Shown here: in pieces, positions 25,110-37,824 of the stretch
How the letters are laid out: every line of letters starts with the position of its first letter
How positions within the stretch are numbered: position 1 is the first letter of the stretch
Assembly (NCBI GenBank): GCA_030144725.1
Contig: JASKMD010000018.1
Span: 70,782 to 134,781, forward strand
Source of the DNA: Haematococcus lacustris
Taxonomy: Eukaryota > Chlorophyta > Chlorophyceae > Chlamydomonadales > Haematococcaceae
DNA length: 64,000 bases
Reading direction: 5' to 3'
Position numbers and translations under genes: made by a program
The notes under the pieces: generated by a model
Seen by the model: only the letters and a program-made list of their open reading frames with translations
The model's database searches: none
What the model was told of the DNA's origin: nothing

Positions 25110-28100
25110 ATGGCTGCTAGAGCACAAAAGGCGGTTCTGCAAGGCGAGGAGAGCGCCGCAAGGCGAGGAGAGCGCACGGTGACTTCTGGCGAACAGGTCA
25201 CTTGCAGGGACGGCGAGCTGCAAACGCTGGTGAGTTCAGGGTGGAAGCTCAAGCCTGGAGCAATTACTTCACCGGCTATTCTTTTCCGGCCACGCCGTTA
25301 TTCCTACAGCTTAAACTGGTCGAAACACCCGTCAAGCGTAGTCGTGCAAGGCTGTCCATGGTAGTTAGGTCATACCCTGTCATGGGGTTGGGCAGCGACA
25401 GGAGGTCACTGCACTGGACTGCGCTTGCTCCGTCTGCTCTGCTGACAGCTGTTGCAAATCTACCTGGCGTGAGTGTCAACAGCCCGAGCTATGGTCTAAT
25501 CTAAGCAGGGCTGTGCTACAGGTTCAACCTGGCAAGCATGCAGCAATGTAAGCTTCCACAGGTCGATATGACATTTCACCATCATGCCAGCGTTTTATCA
25601 ACATCCTGGACACAGCGTATAATAGTACATCAGCTAGTGGGCCTTTGACAGGCCGTCTGGCAGCTCCTTGTTAAGAAGTCCACCAGCACAGATCCAGCAA
25701 GCACTACTGCCTCTGATTGTGCTGCCAGTCTTTCAAACAACGAAGCTTGGGACCAGCTACTTGCCTGCATGTAAGAAGGAAGGGTGGCTGCTGTGTCTCC
25801 AGTAAGCTTCTCAATTCTGCAGGCCATTAACCAGCCCCTGCTGTCCTTCTCTTGCTACTTGCCTTCATGTCTACTCCCTGTTGCACTACAATGGTATCAG
25901 CCTACCTTGCTTTACTCACCCTAGGTCACGGAGTCTGTGTGCAGACCCTGAAACAGCCAAGCTCCAGGCTGGCATCCTCCGAGTATGTAACCTTCAATGA
26001 GCATTTACAGAACACTGAAGCGCTTAAGCCGTTGGATGCGGGGTTTGCTGGCAGTCACACTGAGGCATGTCCAACCTAGTCGATTGATGCTCTTATGACC
26101 ACACTAATGCCCAACCCAACTATTCATCCTTGGGTACGTGTGCCTGCAGCCATGCAGCTCTGAGTATACTAGGATAGAGTCCCACCTCCATAGCAGTGGG
26201 CATATGGTCCACATGCCCCAGCCTGAGGCTACCAGCTCTACCTGCCAGCCTGAGTGCCTGCAAGAAGCATCGTTTGGGGAGACTTGTATCCCTGGCAGCA
26301 GCAGCCCGACCTCTGGACCATTGTATCAGGGCCTTGGCTGTGATGACTACAAGGACTCGTCCCAGGAAGAGGTATGTGCTGCTCTTGCATTAGATAGGGC
26401 CGCACTGGCTTGCTGGTGACAGCATCACCAAGCCAGAACTTCGCGGCCTTTTGCTGAACGCAGGTACGCAGCTTGTTGCGGGTTCCTGCCGCAGTGAAGG
26501 TCGCACCACCAGCTGTGCGGTGCGTACGGGCCATGCCGGGGTGAGGGATTCAGCAGCTGCCCACGGTAATCATCCGCACTAGCTGCAGGCCGCTGAGTCT
26601 TCATGAAAACATCCTGCTGGGTGGCGTCTCAGCTGCCATTGCTGGCACAGTGGTGGGTGGGCAGCGCCAACAAGACCGCGTCCAGCCAGCCAGTCATCAA
26701 GTCTGCAGCCTTGACTCATGATTTGCACACTGTCCTGTGACGTTGTAGACATTTCCGATGGACACCATTAAAGCACGCCTCATGAATGGACAAGGCAGCA
26801 CGATTGCAGGAACACTTCGTGATATTGTGAAAACTCAGGTGAGCTGCAACAAAGCATGCTTGTGGTTAGCAGTGGCAGCACCAACTGCTGGCCACAGCAT
26901 GTGTGGGCACACTGTGTGGGCACAGGGACCCGCGGCGCTGTACAGAGGCCTCCCAGCTCAACTCGTCGGCATCATGCCAGAGAAAGCCCTGAAGCTGACA
27001 TTGTGGGTGGTGCGCTGTGGTGTCAGGCTGCCCCATGTGCATAGGCAGGTTAGTCGTAGCATGCTGGGCCTGCATACCTCATGCATGTGGTGCTGTCTTG
27101 CATGTGCAGGTACAATAGTCTGAGGCGATGCATGATGTGGGATGGTGCAAAGGTGCCACTGACAGGGGAGGCCTTGGCTGGCGCCATGACTGCCTGTGTA
27201 CAGGTCATTGTGACTCAGCCATACGAGGTGAAAATGGCTGTACTGTCATGCACAGCCTTCACTGCACCCCTTGATGTTTTGCCTCGACCACACAGCGCTG
27301 TACTGTGACCCACCCTCGCCAATCCTTACCCATCGCTGCTACATTATGATCTATGGTGGTTGCACAAGCTGCCCAACCACCTGCCCGTCAACGGTGGAGC
27401 CATCTGCCTGCATCCCATCTCCCTCATGCGACAGTGCCCTCAATTGGCGCTGGTTGCAGATTGTCAAGTTACGGCAGCAGACAGCGGCAGGGCAGAGCCT
27501 TGGGGCAACCATCAAGGAACTGGGCGTGTCGGGCCTAGCGCGAGGGTCCAGTGCCACACTGCTGAGGGATGTGCCGTTCAATGCCCTGTACTTCTCAACG
27601 TGAGCGTCTTGAGGCCCACACCAGCTTCCTTGCATTCAGCTCTTTGATGCCTGGTGCCATCGCCACCGGACAGCATATGAACGCAGCCTGACTCTATCTA
27701 CTCTGGGCCAACCCCTGGCACTGCAGCACGCCATGCAAGTCAGTTGCTGACATGACATGTGCTGCAGGTACGCTGGGCTCAAGGGTTGGATTCACAGCCA
27801 TGTGGATGCTCCTGATCAGCCCCTCATCAGCCCATTCGGCCTCTTGGCTGCTGGCCTGGGAGCAGGGCTGCTAGCTGGGGCAGTGACCACCCCAGCAGGT
27901 AAGCACCGCCCACTCAGCAAATGTACTGCACGCCAGGATACGAGCGCAGTGCAACCTCGACGATGTTGATGTTGCCATTCTGCCATGTGCAGATGTCATC
28001 AAGACACGCATGCAGGCTGACAAGACAGGGCGATACAAGGGACTGCTGGTGCGTGCGCATGCCAAGGCTACTGGGCTTTTTACTGCATGTTTTGATGTTC

Positions 28101-28663
28101 AACATGTTTTCTGCTTTGTAACTGGTGCATTGATGACATGACTCTGTGTTGGTATGTGTGCTCCTGAACAGGACTGCATTAACCAGATGTGGGCCGAAGG
28201 TGGCTCAGCTGCCTTCTTGCGGGGCCTGGGGCCTCGTGTGGCGCTCATACCCCCCATGTTTGGTGCGTGAACACACACCGCGCATGCCTGACTCACCTTG
28301 GCATCGTCAGGACTCAGGACCATGCATGCTGTCGTTCCTTTGCAGCCATCACCATGACATGCTTTGAAACATTCCAGCGCGCCTGGTTCCCTCAAACCGT
28401 ACCAGCACCTGCCGAGACCGACTCAGGGTAAGACAGGAATAGCTTGGCAATAGGCCATTGCAACAGTTGTATAGTGCTACTGGCCATGGTGTTCCCTCGG
28501 CTGTTTTCCAAAGTGTGGTGTCCTGCTGAGCTGCAGGCATCAACCCTCACACAACACTTTGGCAGCAGTGATGCGCAACAAGCTCTTGGCAGCCCCTACC
28601 CTGGCAACAGCAAGCAAGACAGCGAGCTTTGCAGCAGCAGCTGCACCCAGCGCCCCAGCCTAA
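25110..28663 (+). CDS. Mitochondrial carrier family protein (glutamate/AGC-like)
   Basis: Secure exons: 26557-26649, 26749-26838, 26926-27002, 27110-27227, 27460-27599, 27768-27898, 27993-28048, 28172-28262, 28346-28427, 28537-28663. All three carrier signatures are present: FPMDTIKAR, TQPYEIVKLR and TTPADVIKTR, with GLPAQLVGIMPEKALKL as in glutamate and aspartate-glutamate carriers. It would exchange a metabolite across the inner mitochondrial membrane with six helices. Candidate upstream exons, all phase-compatible, are 25110-25229 (MAARAQKAVLQ), 25310-25360, 25652-25770, 25925-25982 and 26150-26371; with them the protein is 524 residues. If the donor at 28428 is not used, translation stops at 28429-28431. 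The N-terminal half matches nothing I know, so substrate and 5' structure remain open. Confidence 0.8.
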
Positions 28664-30576
28664 ACTCTGGGATTATCACAGCACTGCACTAGGCATTGCT
28701 ATGTAATGTCAAAGGCCCAGGATGGCCTAGCTTGCAGCTGCACGTCACCACAACAGGCCTGCCAAATGTTCATGGTATAACACCTTAATCATCAGTATCA
28801 GAATTGACCATAACCCACTTCTTTACCACATCACTGAATCCTAGCAGCTGCTGTACGTTTTCCTAGCTCTAGCTCTTCTTCTTTGTCAGTCTGTCACTTG
28901 GCTTGCAGTTGGCTTGCGTTGGCTTCAGTGCCTCCTTTTATCATTTGATCCTAGAGACTCAAGCAAGGAAGGCTTGGCCCTTGCACGGTGGCATGGCATG
29001 CTGACCTAGACCTGCGGAAGATGCCTGGCTGCGTCAACTGCAATCCCCAGCACCCTGCCCAAAGGTTGGGCTCCAACACTCTTAGCAAGAGGAGTCTGTC
29101 AATTGAATTATGTTCGATGGTGTGCTCAATGGTCTTGTAAGGGAACGGGCCACTGGTGTGTGGTCATCATGGGTGCGACCAAAGATGCCTACATTTGTAT
29201 GTGGCTGTGGCTGAGTAATTTTACCCACAAGCCCACAACACCTTGTTCTGTGTTGATTTGGGTAGTGGCATGTAAGCACGTAGCCAGGGAGGCGAGCTCT
29301 GCTGGGCCAGCAGGCCACTCCAGGCCCTCACACAGCCTCCCATGCACACCCTTCCCCTCCCTCCTGGCAGGCTGTAGACGGGTGACGGGCTGAGCACCAA
29401 ACACCTTGGCGACCAGGCTATTGTGTCGGCCTTGGTGTCGCAGCTGGCCCTGTGGCCCCGCCCTTAGCTCCACAAGCCTAGACGGCACACCTCAATGGCG
29501 GCCAGCCGGGCAGTTTGGCAAGCAGGGCGCACACAGCCTCGGAGGCGGGCCGGGGACACTCACCACGCTCACGCGGTAGCAGTGGGAGCAGCAGCGGCTC
29601 CAGTGGCCTCAATGGAGCCACCAGCCTTCTTGCCAGACTGCCCTGGGCAGCCAGGGGTAGTGACAGGCGGCCTGGGGTACGAGTAGGGGTATGGGTGGGG
29701 CCAGGCTGAGTGGCGGACAGCTGTGCAGCACCTCCGCCGCACCACCCAGCCTCCTTCTCGTCCTCCTCGTCCCCTTACCGCTGGTCCCCTTTGGCTTACT
29801 GCTTCACACTCCTGCCCGGCTGGACAGCACGGTACACACAGCTTTTGCCTGGTGGACCCCATCGGTGCCCTTCGCCCTGGTTGGCCCGGCCTTGATCTAC
29901 CTGCCCGCCCTGCTGGTTGCTGCCATGTGAAATGTGTTGTGCGCCTCAGCAGTGGCTGGCACAGCACCAGCTCATGTGGTGCCTTGACCCTGACGACATG
30001 TGGTCGCACATGTCGTAGTGCTTGGCAGCTGCCAGCAACCGTTGGCAGCTGTGCTTGGCAGCTGCCAGCAACCGTGACGGCTCAAGAATCGCTGGCCGGG
30101 TCAGGGGATACGGGACACGTGGCTCAACCTACATCCCTCTCCCAATAGCTTGCATAGATTCTGCCCATACCTGCTCGTAGCCCTACCTGTTCGTGATTGG
30201 TTTTGTGACCGAGCGAAAACAATTGTCCCCTTCTGCCTCTGCCTTGACCCGCCCTCTACCCACTCATACTCCTGGCCACCCCTACCCTGGCAGCAGCAGG
30301 TAGCACAGCGAGCGTTGCAGCAGCAGCAGCCCTCGCTACCATGGTGAGGCCAGGCTATTGGGACAGCAGCAACGGCACAAAATGACCAAATTCATCGCAT
30401 ACCCCACCCAGCCTTCATAAGCACGCGCCGCAACCAACACTACAGTACCAAGACTATTACACATCCCTCTTACATCTGGCAATCAAAAGCACCATTAATG
30501 CTGCAGGTCGAGGTTGAAGCCGAGGTCGGAGACACTCGTCGCCCTCTCAGCTCGGCCACTGGCGTCCCGTCATCGG
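28664..30576. other. Convergent intergenic region
   Basis: Lies between the plus-strand carrier and the minus-strand phosphatase, so it holds both 3' UTRs. A direct repeat of TGCTTGGCAGCTGCCAGCAA occurs twice at 30020-30074. No gene was identified. Confidence 0.5.
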
Positions 30577-33500
30577 TTAACCTGGCTTCACGAGCGTCAA
30601 GCTGTCCATTACGCCGCCTGCAACGCAGCATGACCGGCCAGTCAAAGCGATGACACCAGCGCGTCACGCATCGCGCCTCATGCCTTCGTGTGACTGCTCG
30701 CGGAGCTCGTGCTCGTGGCGCCTCACCGTCGTAGTTGCTGATGGCTTGCAGCGTGAGGCTGCTGCGGTTGGCCTCCAGCCGCGCGTAGCCCCACCACAGC
30801 AGCAGGCGCTCGATGAAGGCCGGGGCTGGCTGCTGGTTGTTCAGGGATAACCCAGCACCTGTAGGCCAGAGCAGGCGGGCAGGTGGGCGGGTGAAGGGGA
30901 GGCAGAGCTGGGTGCAGCCATTCACCCACAGCCCCGCCCCTACCTCACACCAGCCACTGCAATCACCCACCTCCGTTGCCAATGACTACGTGCACTGGAC
31001 CCCTGGCAGCGCCTGTGCTGTCGTAGCCAACACACTGGCTGTTTGCCATTGGGCAGGTGCGCTGGTATGTGTGATGATGGCCAGCAAGTGTGAGGTCCAC
31101 CTGCCAAGCAGAGCAGGCAGCCGGCGTGTGGGTGTGTTGTGGGCCTGCCGGGCCTACAGCCAGTGTGAGGAGTGCAAGGAGGGAGGCCAGGCTAGGCCAG
31201 GTCAGCAGGTGCAGCCCCCCACCCCTCCCTCCCGCCGCACTGCCCCTCTGCTGCCCCTCCCCCTGGCGCCTGCTCCCCCTGGCCTGACCTTGGCCTCCAG
31301 CAGCAGCGGCTCCAGGTCCTGGCGCAGGGCGCCGGCCACGGTCTGGTCCCCGTCAGGGGGTGCGTTGTTTGTGGAGCTGAGGTACAGGGGGCGGTGCCCC
31401 GCTACCACCAGCCAGGGGGTGAGGCTCCTGCAGGGCCGGGGGGAGGGGCAGGCAGCGCAGGGCGTGTGGGGGCCACTGCCTGAGCGGCAGCTGTTTGCAG
31501 CTGAAGGTATGAGGGCAGTACAGGGTGGGCAGGGGTGGCAGGGGGGAGGAGTATTGCGGGGGTGCGGAGGCCAGGGAGAAGGTAGCAGCCAGGGGTGGTT
31601 AGGCAGTGGTGGGGAGGCTGGAGGGGAGGACGGGGGCGGGGCAAGAGCAGGAGGGAGGGAGGATGTAGGGCAAGATAGAGAACCAGCAGGGTGCGGCGGC
31701 TGCGCCCAGCCCCTGACCTGTTGACTGTGGCCAGGTGGCCCCTGATCCAGGCATACTGGGGGGACTGCGGGCCGCTGGCGTGCTCCGTGCTGTAGGTCAC
31801 GAAGTGGATGGGGCCGTGGTCAAAGCCGTACCAGGGCTGGTCCGGGCCTGCAGGGGTCAGGAGTGGGGCAGAGGAGGGTCAGCAGGCTCAGGGGTGGGGG
31901 CAGGGCCCACTACTGGCTGTGGGCCCTGCTCCGGCCTGCTCTGGTCGGCTCTAGCCGGGGAGCACGCCGGCTAGGGCGGCGGCTAGGGGCCGGAGGCTAG
32001 CCTGCAGCAGGCTGGGTGTTGGGCTCAAGCTCCAGGTGGCCCAGGCTGGCTTAGGCAAAGGCAGTGCGCAGTCTCACCCCAGACTCGGTCTGTCTAGAGG
32101 GGCAGGGGCAGGGGCAGGGGCAGGGGCAGGGGCAGGGGCAGGGGCAGGGGCAGGGGCAGGGGCAGGGGCAGGGGCAGGGGCAGGGGCAGGGGCAGGGGCA
32201 GGGGTAGGGGGCCCCACCCTGTGTGGGCATGTTGAACAGCGCCTCGTACACTTTTCCACATTCCCCGTCACTGTCCTCCACGGCGTCAAACCTGCATGCA
32301 GCACACACCTGTAGGGCTGCTGACCCCCGGCAGCGACTATATTGCTCCTTCCCTCTGCCCAGTGCTGCCCTACCCTGCCCCTACCCTGCCCTACCCTGCC
32401 CTACCCTGCCCTACCCTGCCCTACCCTGCCCTACCCTGCCCCTACCCTGCCCCTACCCTGCCCTACCCTGCCCCTACCCTGCCCTACCCTGCCCTACCCT
32501 GCCCTACCCTGCCCTACCCTGCCCTACCCTGCCCTACCCTGCCCTACCCTGCCCTGCCCTACCCTACCCTGCCCCTACCCTGCCCCTACCCTGCCCCACC
32601 CTGCCCTACCCTGCCCTACCCTGCCCCTACCCTGCCCTACCCTGCCCTACCCTGCCCTACCCTGCCCTACCCTGCCCTACCCTGCCCTACCCTGCCCTAC
32701 CCTGCCCTACCCTCCCCTACCCTGCCCCTACCCTGCCCCTACCCTGCCCCTACCCTGCCCTACCCTGCCCTACCCTGCCCTACCCTGCCCTACCCTGCCC
32801 TACCCTGCCCTACCCTGCCCTACCCTGCCCTACCCTGCCCTACCCTGCCCTACCCTGCCCCTACCCTGCCCCTACCCTGCCCTACCCTGCCCTACCCTGC
32901 CCTACCCTACCCTACCCTGCCCTACCCTGCCCTACCCTACCCTACCCTGCCCTACCCTACCCTGCCCTACCCTGCCCTACCCTGCCCTACCCTGCCCTAC
33001 CCTGCCCTACCCTGCCCTACCCTGCCCTACCCTGCCCTACCCTGCCCTACCCTGCCCTACCCTGCCCTACCCTGCCCTACCCTGCCCTACCCTGCCCTAC
33101 CCTGCCCTACCCTGCCCCTACCCTGCCCCTACCCTGCCCTACCCTGCCCTACCCTGCCCTACCCTGCCCTACCCTGCCCTACCCTGCCCTACCCTGCCCT
33201 ACCCTGCCCTGCCCTACCCTACCCTGCCCCTACCCTGCCCCTACCCTGCCCCACCCTGCCCTACCCTGCCCTACCCTGCCCCTACCCTGCCCTACCCTGC
33301 CCTACCCTGCCCTACCCTGCCCTACCCTGCCCTACCCTGCCCTACCCTGCCCTACCCTGCCCTACCCTCCCCTACCCTGCCCCTACCCTGCCCCTACCCT
33401 GCCCCTACCCTGCCCTACCCTGCCCTACCCTGCCCTACCCTGCCCTACCCTGCCCTACCCTGCCCTACCCTGCCCTACCCTGCCCTACCCTGCCCTACCC

Positions 33501-36500
33501 TGCCCTACCCTGCCCTACCCTGCCCCTACCCTGCCCCTACCCTGCCCTACCCTGCCCTACCCTGCCCTACCCTACCCTACCCTGCCCTACCCTGCCCTAC
33601 CCTGCCCTACCCTGCCCTACCCTACCCTGCCCTACCCTGCCCTACCCTGCCCTACCCTGCCCTACCCTGCCCTACCCTGCCCTACCCTGCCCTACCCTGC
33701 CCTACCCTGCCCTACCCTGCCCTACCCTGCCCTACCCTGCCCACTGCCCCCCACCAAGATGGCCCTGGCCCCGCTGCTGACCTGTCTCCTGAGCGAGGCC
33801 AGTCGCGCTCATGGTTGCCAGGCAGCGTCATGTAGGGCAGCCGGCTGGACAGCACCTGGATCTGCAGCAGCACACCAGGTAGGTGCAGGGGGAGCTGGCG
33901 TGGGGCAGGACACTCAGCCAGGGCAGGGGAGGGGGGGCAGAGGGAGGGAGGCGGCGTGCGCTGCCCTCCACCCTGCCACCCCCACCTATCAATCTCACAG
34001 GACCCTACCTTGCCTTACCCCTTGCAGCAGGCTGCAGCCAGCCCCTCCCCGCTGCCCCCTGCCCCCTGCCCCCTGCCCCCTGCCCCCTGCCCCCTGCCCC
34101 CTGCCCCCTGCCCCCTGCCCCCTGCCCCCTGCCCCCTGCCCCCTGCCCCCCGCCCCCCGCCCCCCGCCCCCCGCCCCCCGGCCCCCGGCCCCCGGCCCCC
34201 GCCCCCCGCCCCCCGCCCCCCGGCCCCCGGCCCCCGGCCCCCGGCCCCCGGCCCCCGGCCCCCGGCCCCCGGCCCCCAGCCCCCGGCCCCCGGCCCCCGG
34301 CCCCCGGCCCCCGGCCCCCAGCCCCCGGCCCCCGGCCCCCGGCCCCCGGCCCCCGGCCCCCGCCCCCCGCCCCCCGCCCCCCGCCCCCCGCCCCCCGGCC
34401 CCCGGCCCCCGGCCCCCGGCCCCCGGCCCCCGGCCCCCGGCCCCCGGCCCCCAGCCCCCGGCCCCCGGCCCCCGGCCCCCGGCCCCCAGCCCCCGGCCCC
34501 CGGCCCCCGCCCCCCGGCCCCCGGCCCCCGGCCCCCGGCCCCCGGCCCCCGGCCCCCGGCCCCACCTGGCGCACGAATGTGTTCCAGACAGCCAGGAAGC
34601 CGCGCGAATAGGCCAGGTCGCCCACATGCAGCAGCAGGCTGAAGGACGTGCCCTCGGCAGCCAGCCACTGCATGGTCGCCCGGCTAGCCAACATGGACTG
34701 CAGGCAGCAGTGGGGCAGCAGGGGGCAGGGGGGTGAGGGGGGGCAAGCGGGCAGCAGCGGGCAGGGGTGGGGAAGGGTAGGACCCTGAGCACAACCTGCT
34801 AGCGCTGGTCTGCCTGGTCAGTGGGTCAGTGGGTCAGTGGGTCAGTGGGTCAGGGGCTACTGCAGGGCTTCACAGCTGCCCTGCCTTGCTCCCGGGTGAC
34901 CCTTGCCACCCCCTGACCCTCCATATTCCCCCCTGCCTCGTGCTGCCGCCCCCCTATCCCTCCTGCCCTCACCTCCACTGCCACACTGCTGCCGTCCTCC
35001 TCGGCCTGGCCCAGATCCCCCACCAGCAGCACCCGCACCGCCTCGCCGCTGGCTGCACCCCCCGCACCGCTGCCCAGCTGAGCCCCCGCCAGGTCATCAG
35101 CCAGCTGCCCCTGACGCGCTGCACCCGCACCCTGGCTGACCCCACGCTTGCGCCCCCCCCCCACCCCTGCTGCCCCGCTGCCTGCACCCCCCCCCGCCAG
35201 GCCACTGCTGTCCCCCCTCCCCCCGGAGCCCACGCTGCCGCTCCCATCCTGCGCCTCCACCTGCACCGCAAGCTGCCCCTGGGTCCACCCCACATTGCTG
35301 CTGCTGCTGCCGCCCTCCCCCCCCCTGCTGTCAGCCCCGCCCGGCTCTAGGGGTGGGGTGCCATCAGGGGCTGGGGGCGCAAGGCCAGGGGTAAGGCCCA
35401 GGATGGGTGTGGCGGCAGCAGCGGGGCCCAGCACCAGGCCGTGGCTGGTGCGCTTGAGGGGCCGCTGGGGGCTGCTGGGGGCGGCCACGCGCAGTGGGCT
35501 GGGTGCGGCCAGGCGCCAGGGCGGCAGGTCAGTGAAGCCGGCACCAGGGGGGGGCGGGGCCCGGACCACCTGGGGGGGGCTCCAGCCCCAGGCCTGGAAT
35601 GGGGAGTGGGAGGGGGAGGAGGGGGGGAACGGGGCAGGCACAGCTATGGAGGGAACTAGTAGGAGGGCAGGGGGGGAGAGGGAGGGAGGGAGGGAGGGGG
35701 GAGACAAGGCCCCAGGCCACACGCCCACCCACACCTCATTCCCTATCCCTGTCCCCTTAACCCCCTCTGCCGCCCCCCACCTACCCCACCCCACACCCCA
35801 CACCCCCACCCTGGCCATGACCCACCCTGCCACACTCTACCCCCCGCCTGCCACTCCCCGCCCTCCCCTGCCACTGCCGCACCCGTCCCCCCACCCCCTG
35901 CCCATGACACCGCATTCCCAGGCCCCCACCCCCCGCCCCTCACCGGGTCGCCATAGCTGTAGGTCACCCAGGCGCCGGGGACCACGCCCTGCAGCCGCGC
36001 CCTGTGCTGCAGCCCCAGCTCCAACCAGCCCACCTGCAGCGGGGTGAGAGGGGGAGGGCGTCAGCAGCCAGGGCAAGGCAGCCAGCGCCAGCAACACGGC
36101 CCCTGACGCCGCGTTGAGCTACGCCAGCTTCCTAGGCACCGCCACCAGGGGCCGCGCCCGCCCCCCTGACACCACCCTGCTGGCTACCCACCCCGGCAGC
36201 CGCCCCGCCGCACATGTCTAGACGGCTCAGCTGGTGGCTGCTGGCCGGCACCAGGCAGGGCCACCCCCCCTCCCCCGCCGCTCCCCCTGTCACGCAAGGC
36301 CAGTCCCCGCCTGCTGTCGCTGTGGGGCCCGGGGGAGGGGGGCTGTGGCCTGGCTGTGGCTGCCTGCTGCTCTGGCTCCAGCGCACTGCCGGCTGGCTGC
36401 TGTTGGCGCTGCTCCACTGCACCAGCAGCTCCCTGCAGCAACAGGGCCAGCAGGCCAGGCAACACCATGTGAGGACAAGGAAGGACAGGCTGCACCCGAA

Positions 36501-37824
36501 CCGGACCCGGGCCCGGCGGTGTCGAGGCGGTCGGACCCGGGCCGTGTGCGGGGGTGCAGGCCGGCAGCAACAGGCGGCGCGGCGTACCCCGGGGTCGAGG
36601 TAACGGCCAGGCGGGCCGGACCCGGCTGATTCGGCTGCAGCACGGGGATGGGTGCCGTCCAGGCCAGCAGCTGCGGCGCAGCCAATGCGCCGCGCACCAG
36701 AGCAGCGCGCAGGCTCGTGTGTTGATAGCTGAAGCCCTGCAACCTGCACCACGCGCCAGATGCCAGCGCAGCGTCGAAGCGCGACGAGGCTTGATAAAGC
36801 TCCGCGCAGCGTGACTTGTGCGATGAAGGGCGGCGACTGACCTGACGCTGCCATTCGCGGCACCGGGGTCGGTTGAGATAGGGAAGTGCGCGTACTTGAG
36901 CGGCGCGTTGATGTCGGGGCTGGCTTCGGAGCCGGCGTATAACGCCACCCACAAGTCGGACTGCGCATCGCAGCTCGGCAGGGGATGGCCAGGGTTGGCC
37001 TGAAAAGTCCCGAGTCGAGCCTAGAAAGTCGTGGGAGGGCGGCCAAGCAGCCTAAAAGCTAGGGCTTCAGCGGTGTGGGCCATCTTATTCTTCACGGCTT
37101 GCCTGCCCTGTCTCGTATCATGCTGGCACACAGGCCGAGCAGGAGGAGGGCTAGGCTTTTCAACAGCTGGTAGGGCGGGGCAGGTGAAAGGGATAGTGGC
37201 AAGGCGAGGGGGGGCATGGCCTGCCTGTGATGCTGGTAGTGGGAGGGTGGGCGGTGTGGGGTAGCTGAGCGACGGAACCAAGCAGCACTGCCCGGTATGT
37301 GCTGGTGGCATAGGGACCCTACTGCTGCTGCCGCCACCATGGTCACTGCTGCCACTGCAATTGTGCCCGTGACAATGCTGGTGCCACTGCCACTGCTGCT
37401 GCTGGTGCCCAAACACACAGCATGCTGCTGTTCATGGTTGCTGCTGCGCCTCCTCCCTGTGCTGCCTGGGGCTACGCAAGCTGCGGCTGAGGAGCGGCTG
37501 GGGGGCAGCTGAGGGGGCGGCAGCCTGCACAGGACTCACGCTCGAGTTGCAGTAGCCGCTCCAGGTGAAGCGCAGCCATTGCCCATCACTGCTCAGCGCT
37601 GGTGGGTCGACGGAGAGACTGACATTGCACGCTGGCGCGGGGCTGGCGAGGAGCTGGAAGGCATTAAACTTGATCGGGCTGCGCGGGCGGTACCGCGAGG
37701 GCGTTGTGTTTCCTGCGCTGGGCTTTCCGGTTTGAGGGCTCACGCGCGCTGTCACGCACGTGAGGGCTACGGCCCAAATGGCCCACAGCAGCGCCTCGGC
37801 CATCAGCCAGCGCACACGAAGCAT
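30577..37824 (-). CDS. Purple acid phosphatase (metallophosphoesterase)
   Basis: Fourteen exons, all GT-AG and in phase: 37824-37540, 36999-36842, 36743-36588, 36432-36192, 36033-35944, 35593-34973, 34697-34566, 33861-33782, 32291-32218, 31847-31718, 31427-31289, 31100-30971, 30858-30727, 30617-30577; 802 residues. The N-terminus (MLRVRWLMAEALLWAIWAVA) is a likely signal peptide. The fibronectin-like domain (LRFTWSGYCNSS, WVALYAGSEA, RLAVTSTPG, DMCG) precedes the catalytic domain with all metal motifs: VGDLGQAEEDGS, HVGDLAYSRG, LPGNHERDW, VVAGHRPLY and AGHHHTYQR; it ends DGGVMDSLTLVKPG. Hydrolyses phosphate monoesters at a dimetal centre, probably secreted or vacuolar; often phosphate-starvation induced in this family. 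Odd: a ~150-residue Gly/Ser/Pro-rich insert in the sixth exon before VGDLG, and giant repeat-filled introns. Confidence 0.92.
32095..32207. repeat. GGGGCA hexamer array in a phosphatase intron
   Basis: About 18 pure GGGGCA copies inside the intron between exons 32291-32218 and 31847-31718. On the coding (minus) strand it is a pyrimidine-rich TGCCCC tract just after the donor. Confidence 0.95.
32345..33752. repeat. TACCCTGCCC decamer array with higher-order structure
   Basis: About 1.4 kb of 10-bp TACCCTGCCC units with 11-bp (extra C) and 5-bp-shorter variants. Three marker variants recur at about 655-bp spacing: CTGCCCCACC at 32591 and 33246, CCTCCCCTAC at 32711 and 33366, and the triple TACCC cluster near 32900 and 33565. 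A ~655-bp block of variants was therefore duplicated as a unit. The array fills one intron of the phosphatase gene; long Pro-rich open frames across it are artefacts. Confidence 0.93.
34050..34562. repeat. C-rich heptamer array (CCCCCTG to CCCCCGG/CCCCCGC)
   Basis: About 14 CCCCCTG units followed by mixed CCCCCGG, CCCCCGC and rare CCCCCAG units. It abuts the donor of phosphatase exon 34697-34566 and occupies that intron. The coding strand is G-rich, with runs of five G every seven bases. Confidence 0.93.

Noticed and set aside
32223..34736. Plus-strand Pro-rich frames of 490-840 residues, including one spanning the decamer and heptamer arrays
   Set aside because: They lie antisense across phosphatase introns and exons and consist of repeat translation; the minus-strand exons explain the region.
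36132..37046. Minus-strand ~300-codon frames over the phosphatase 5' half
   Set aside because: They read through introns; the spliced exons at 36999-36842, 36743-36588 and 36432-36192 give the family-matching sequence.
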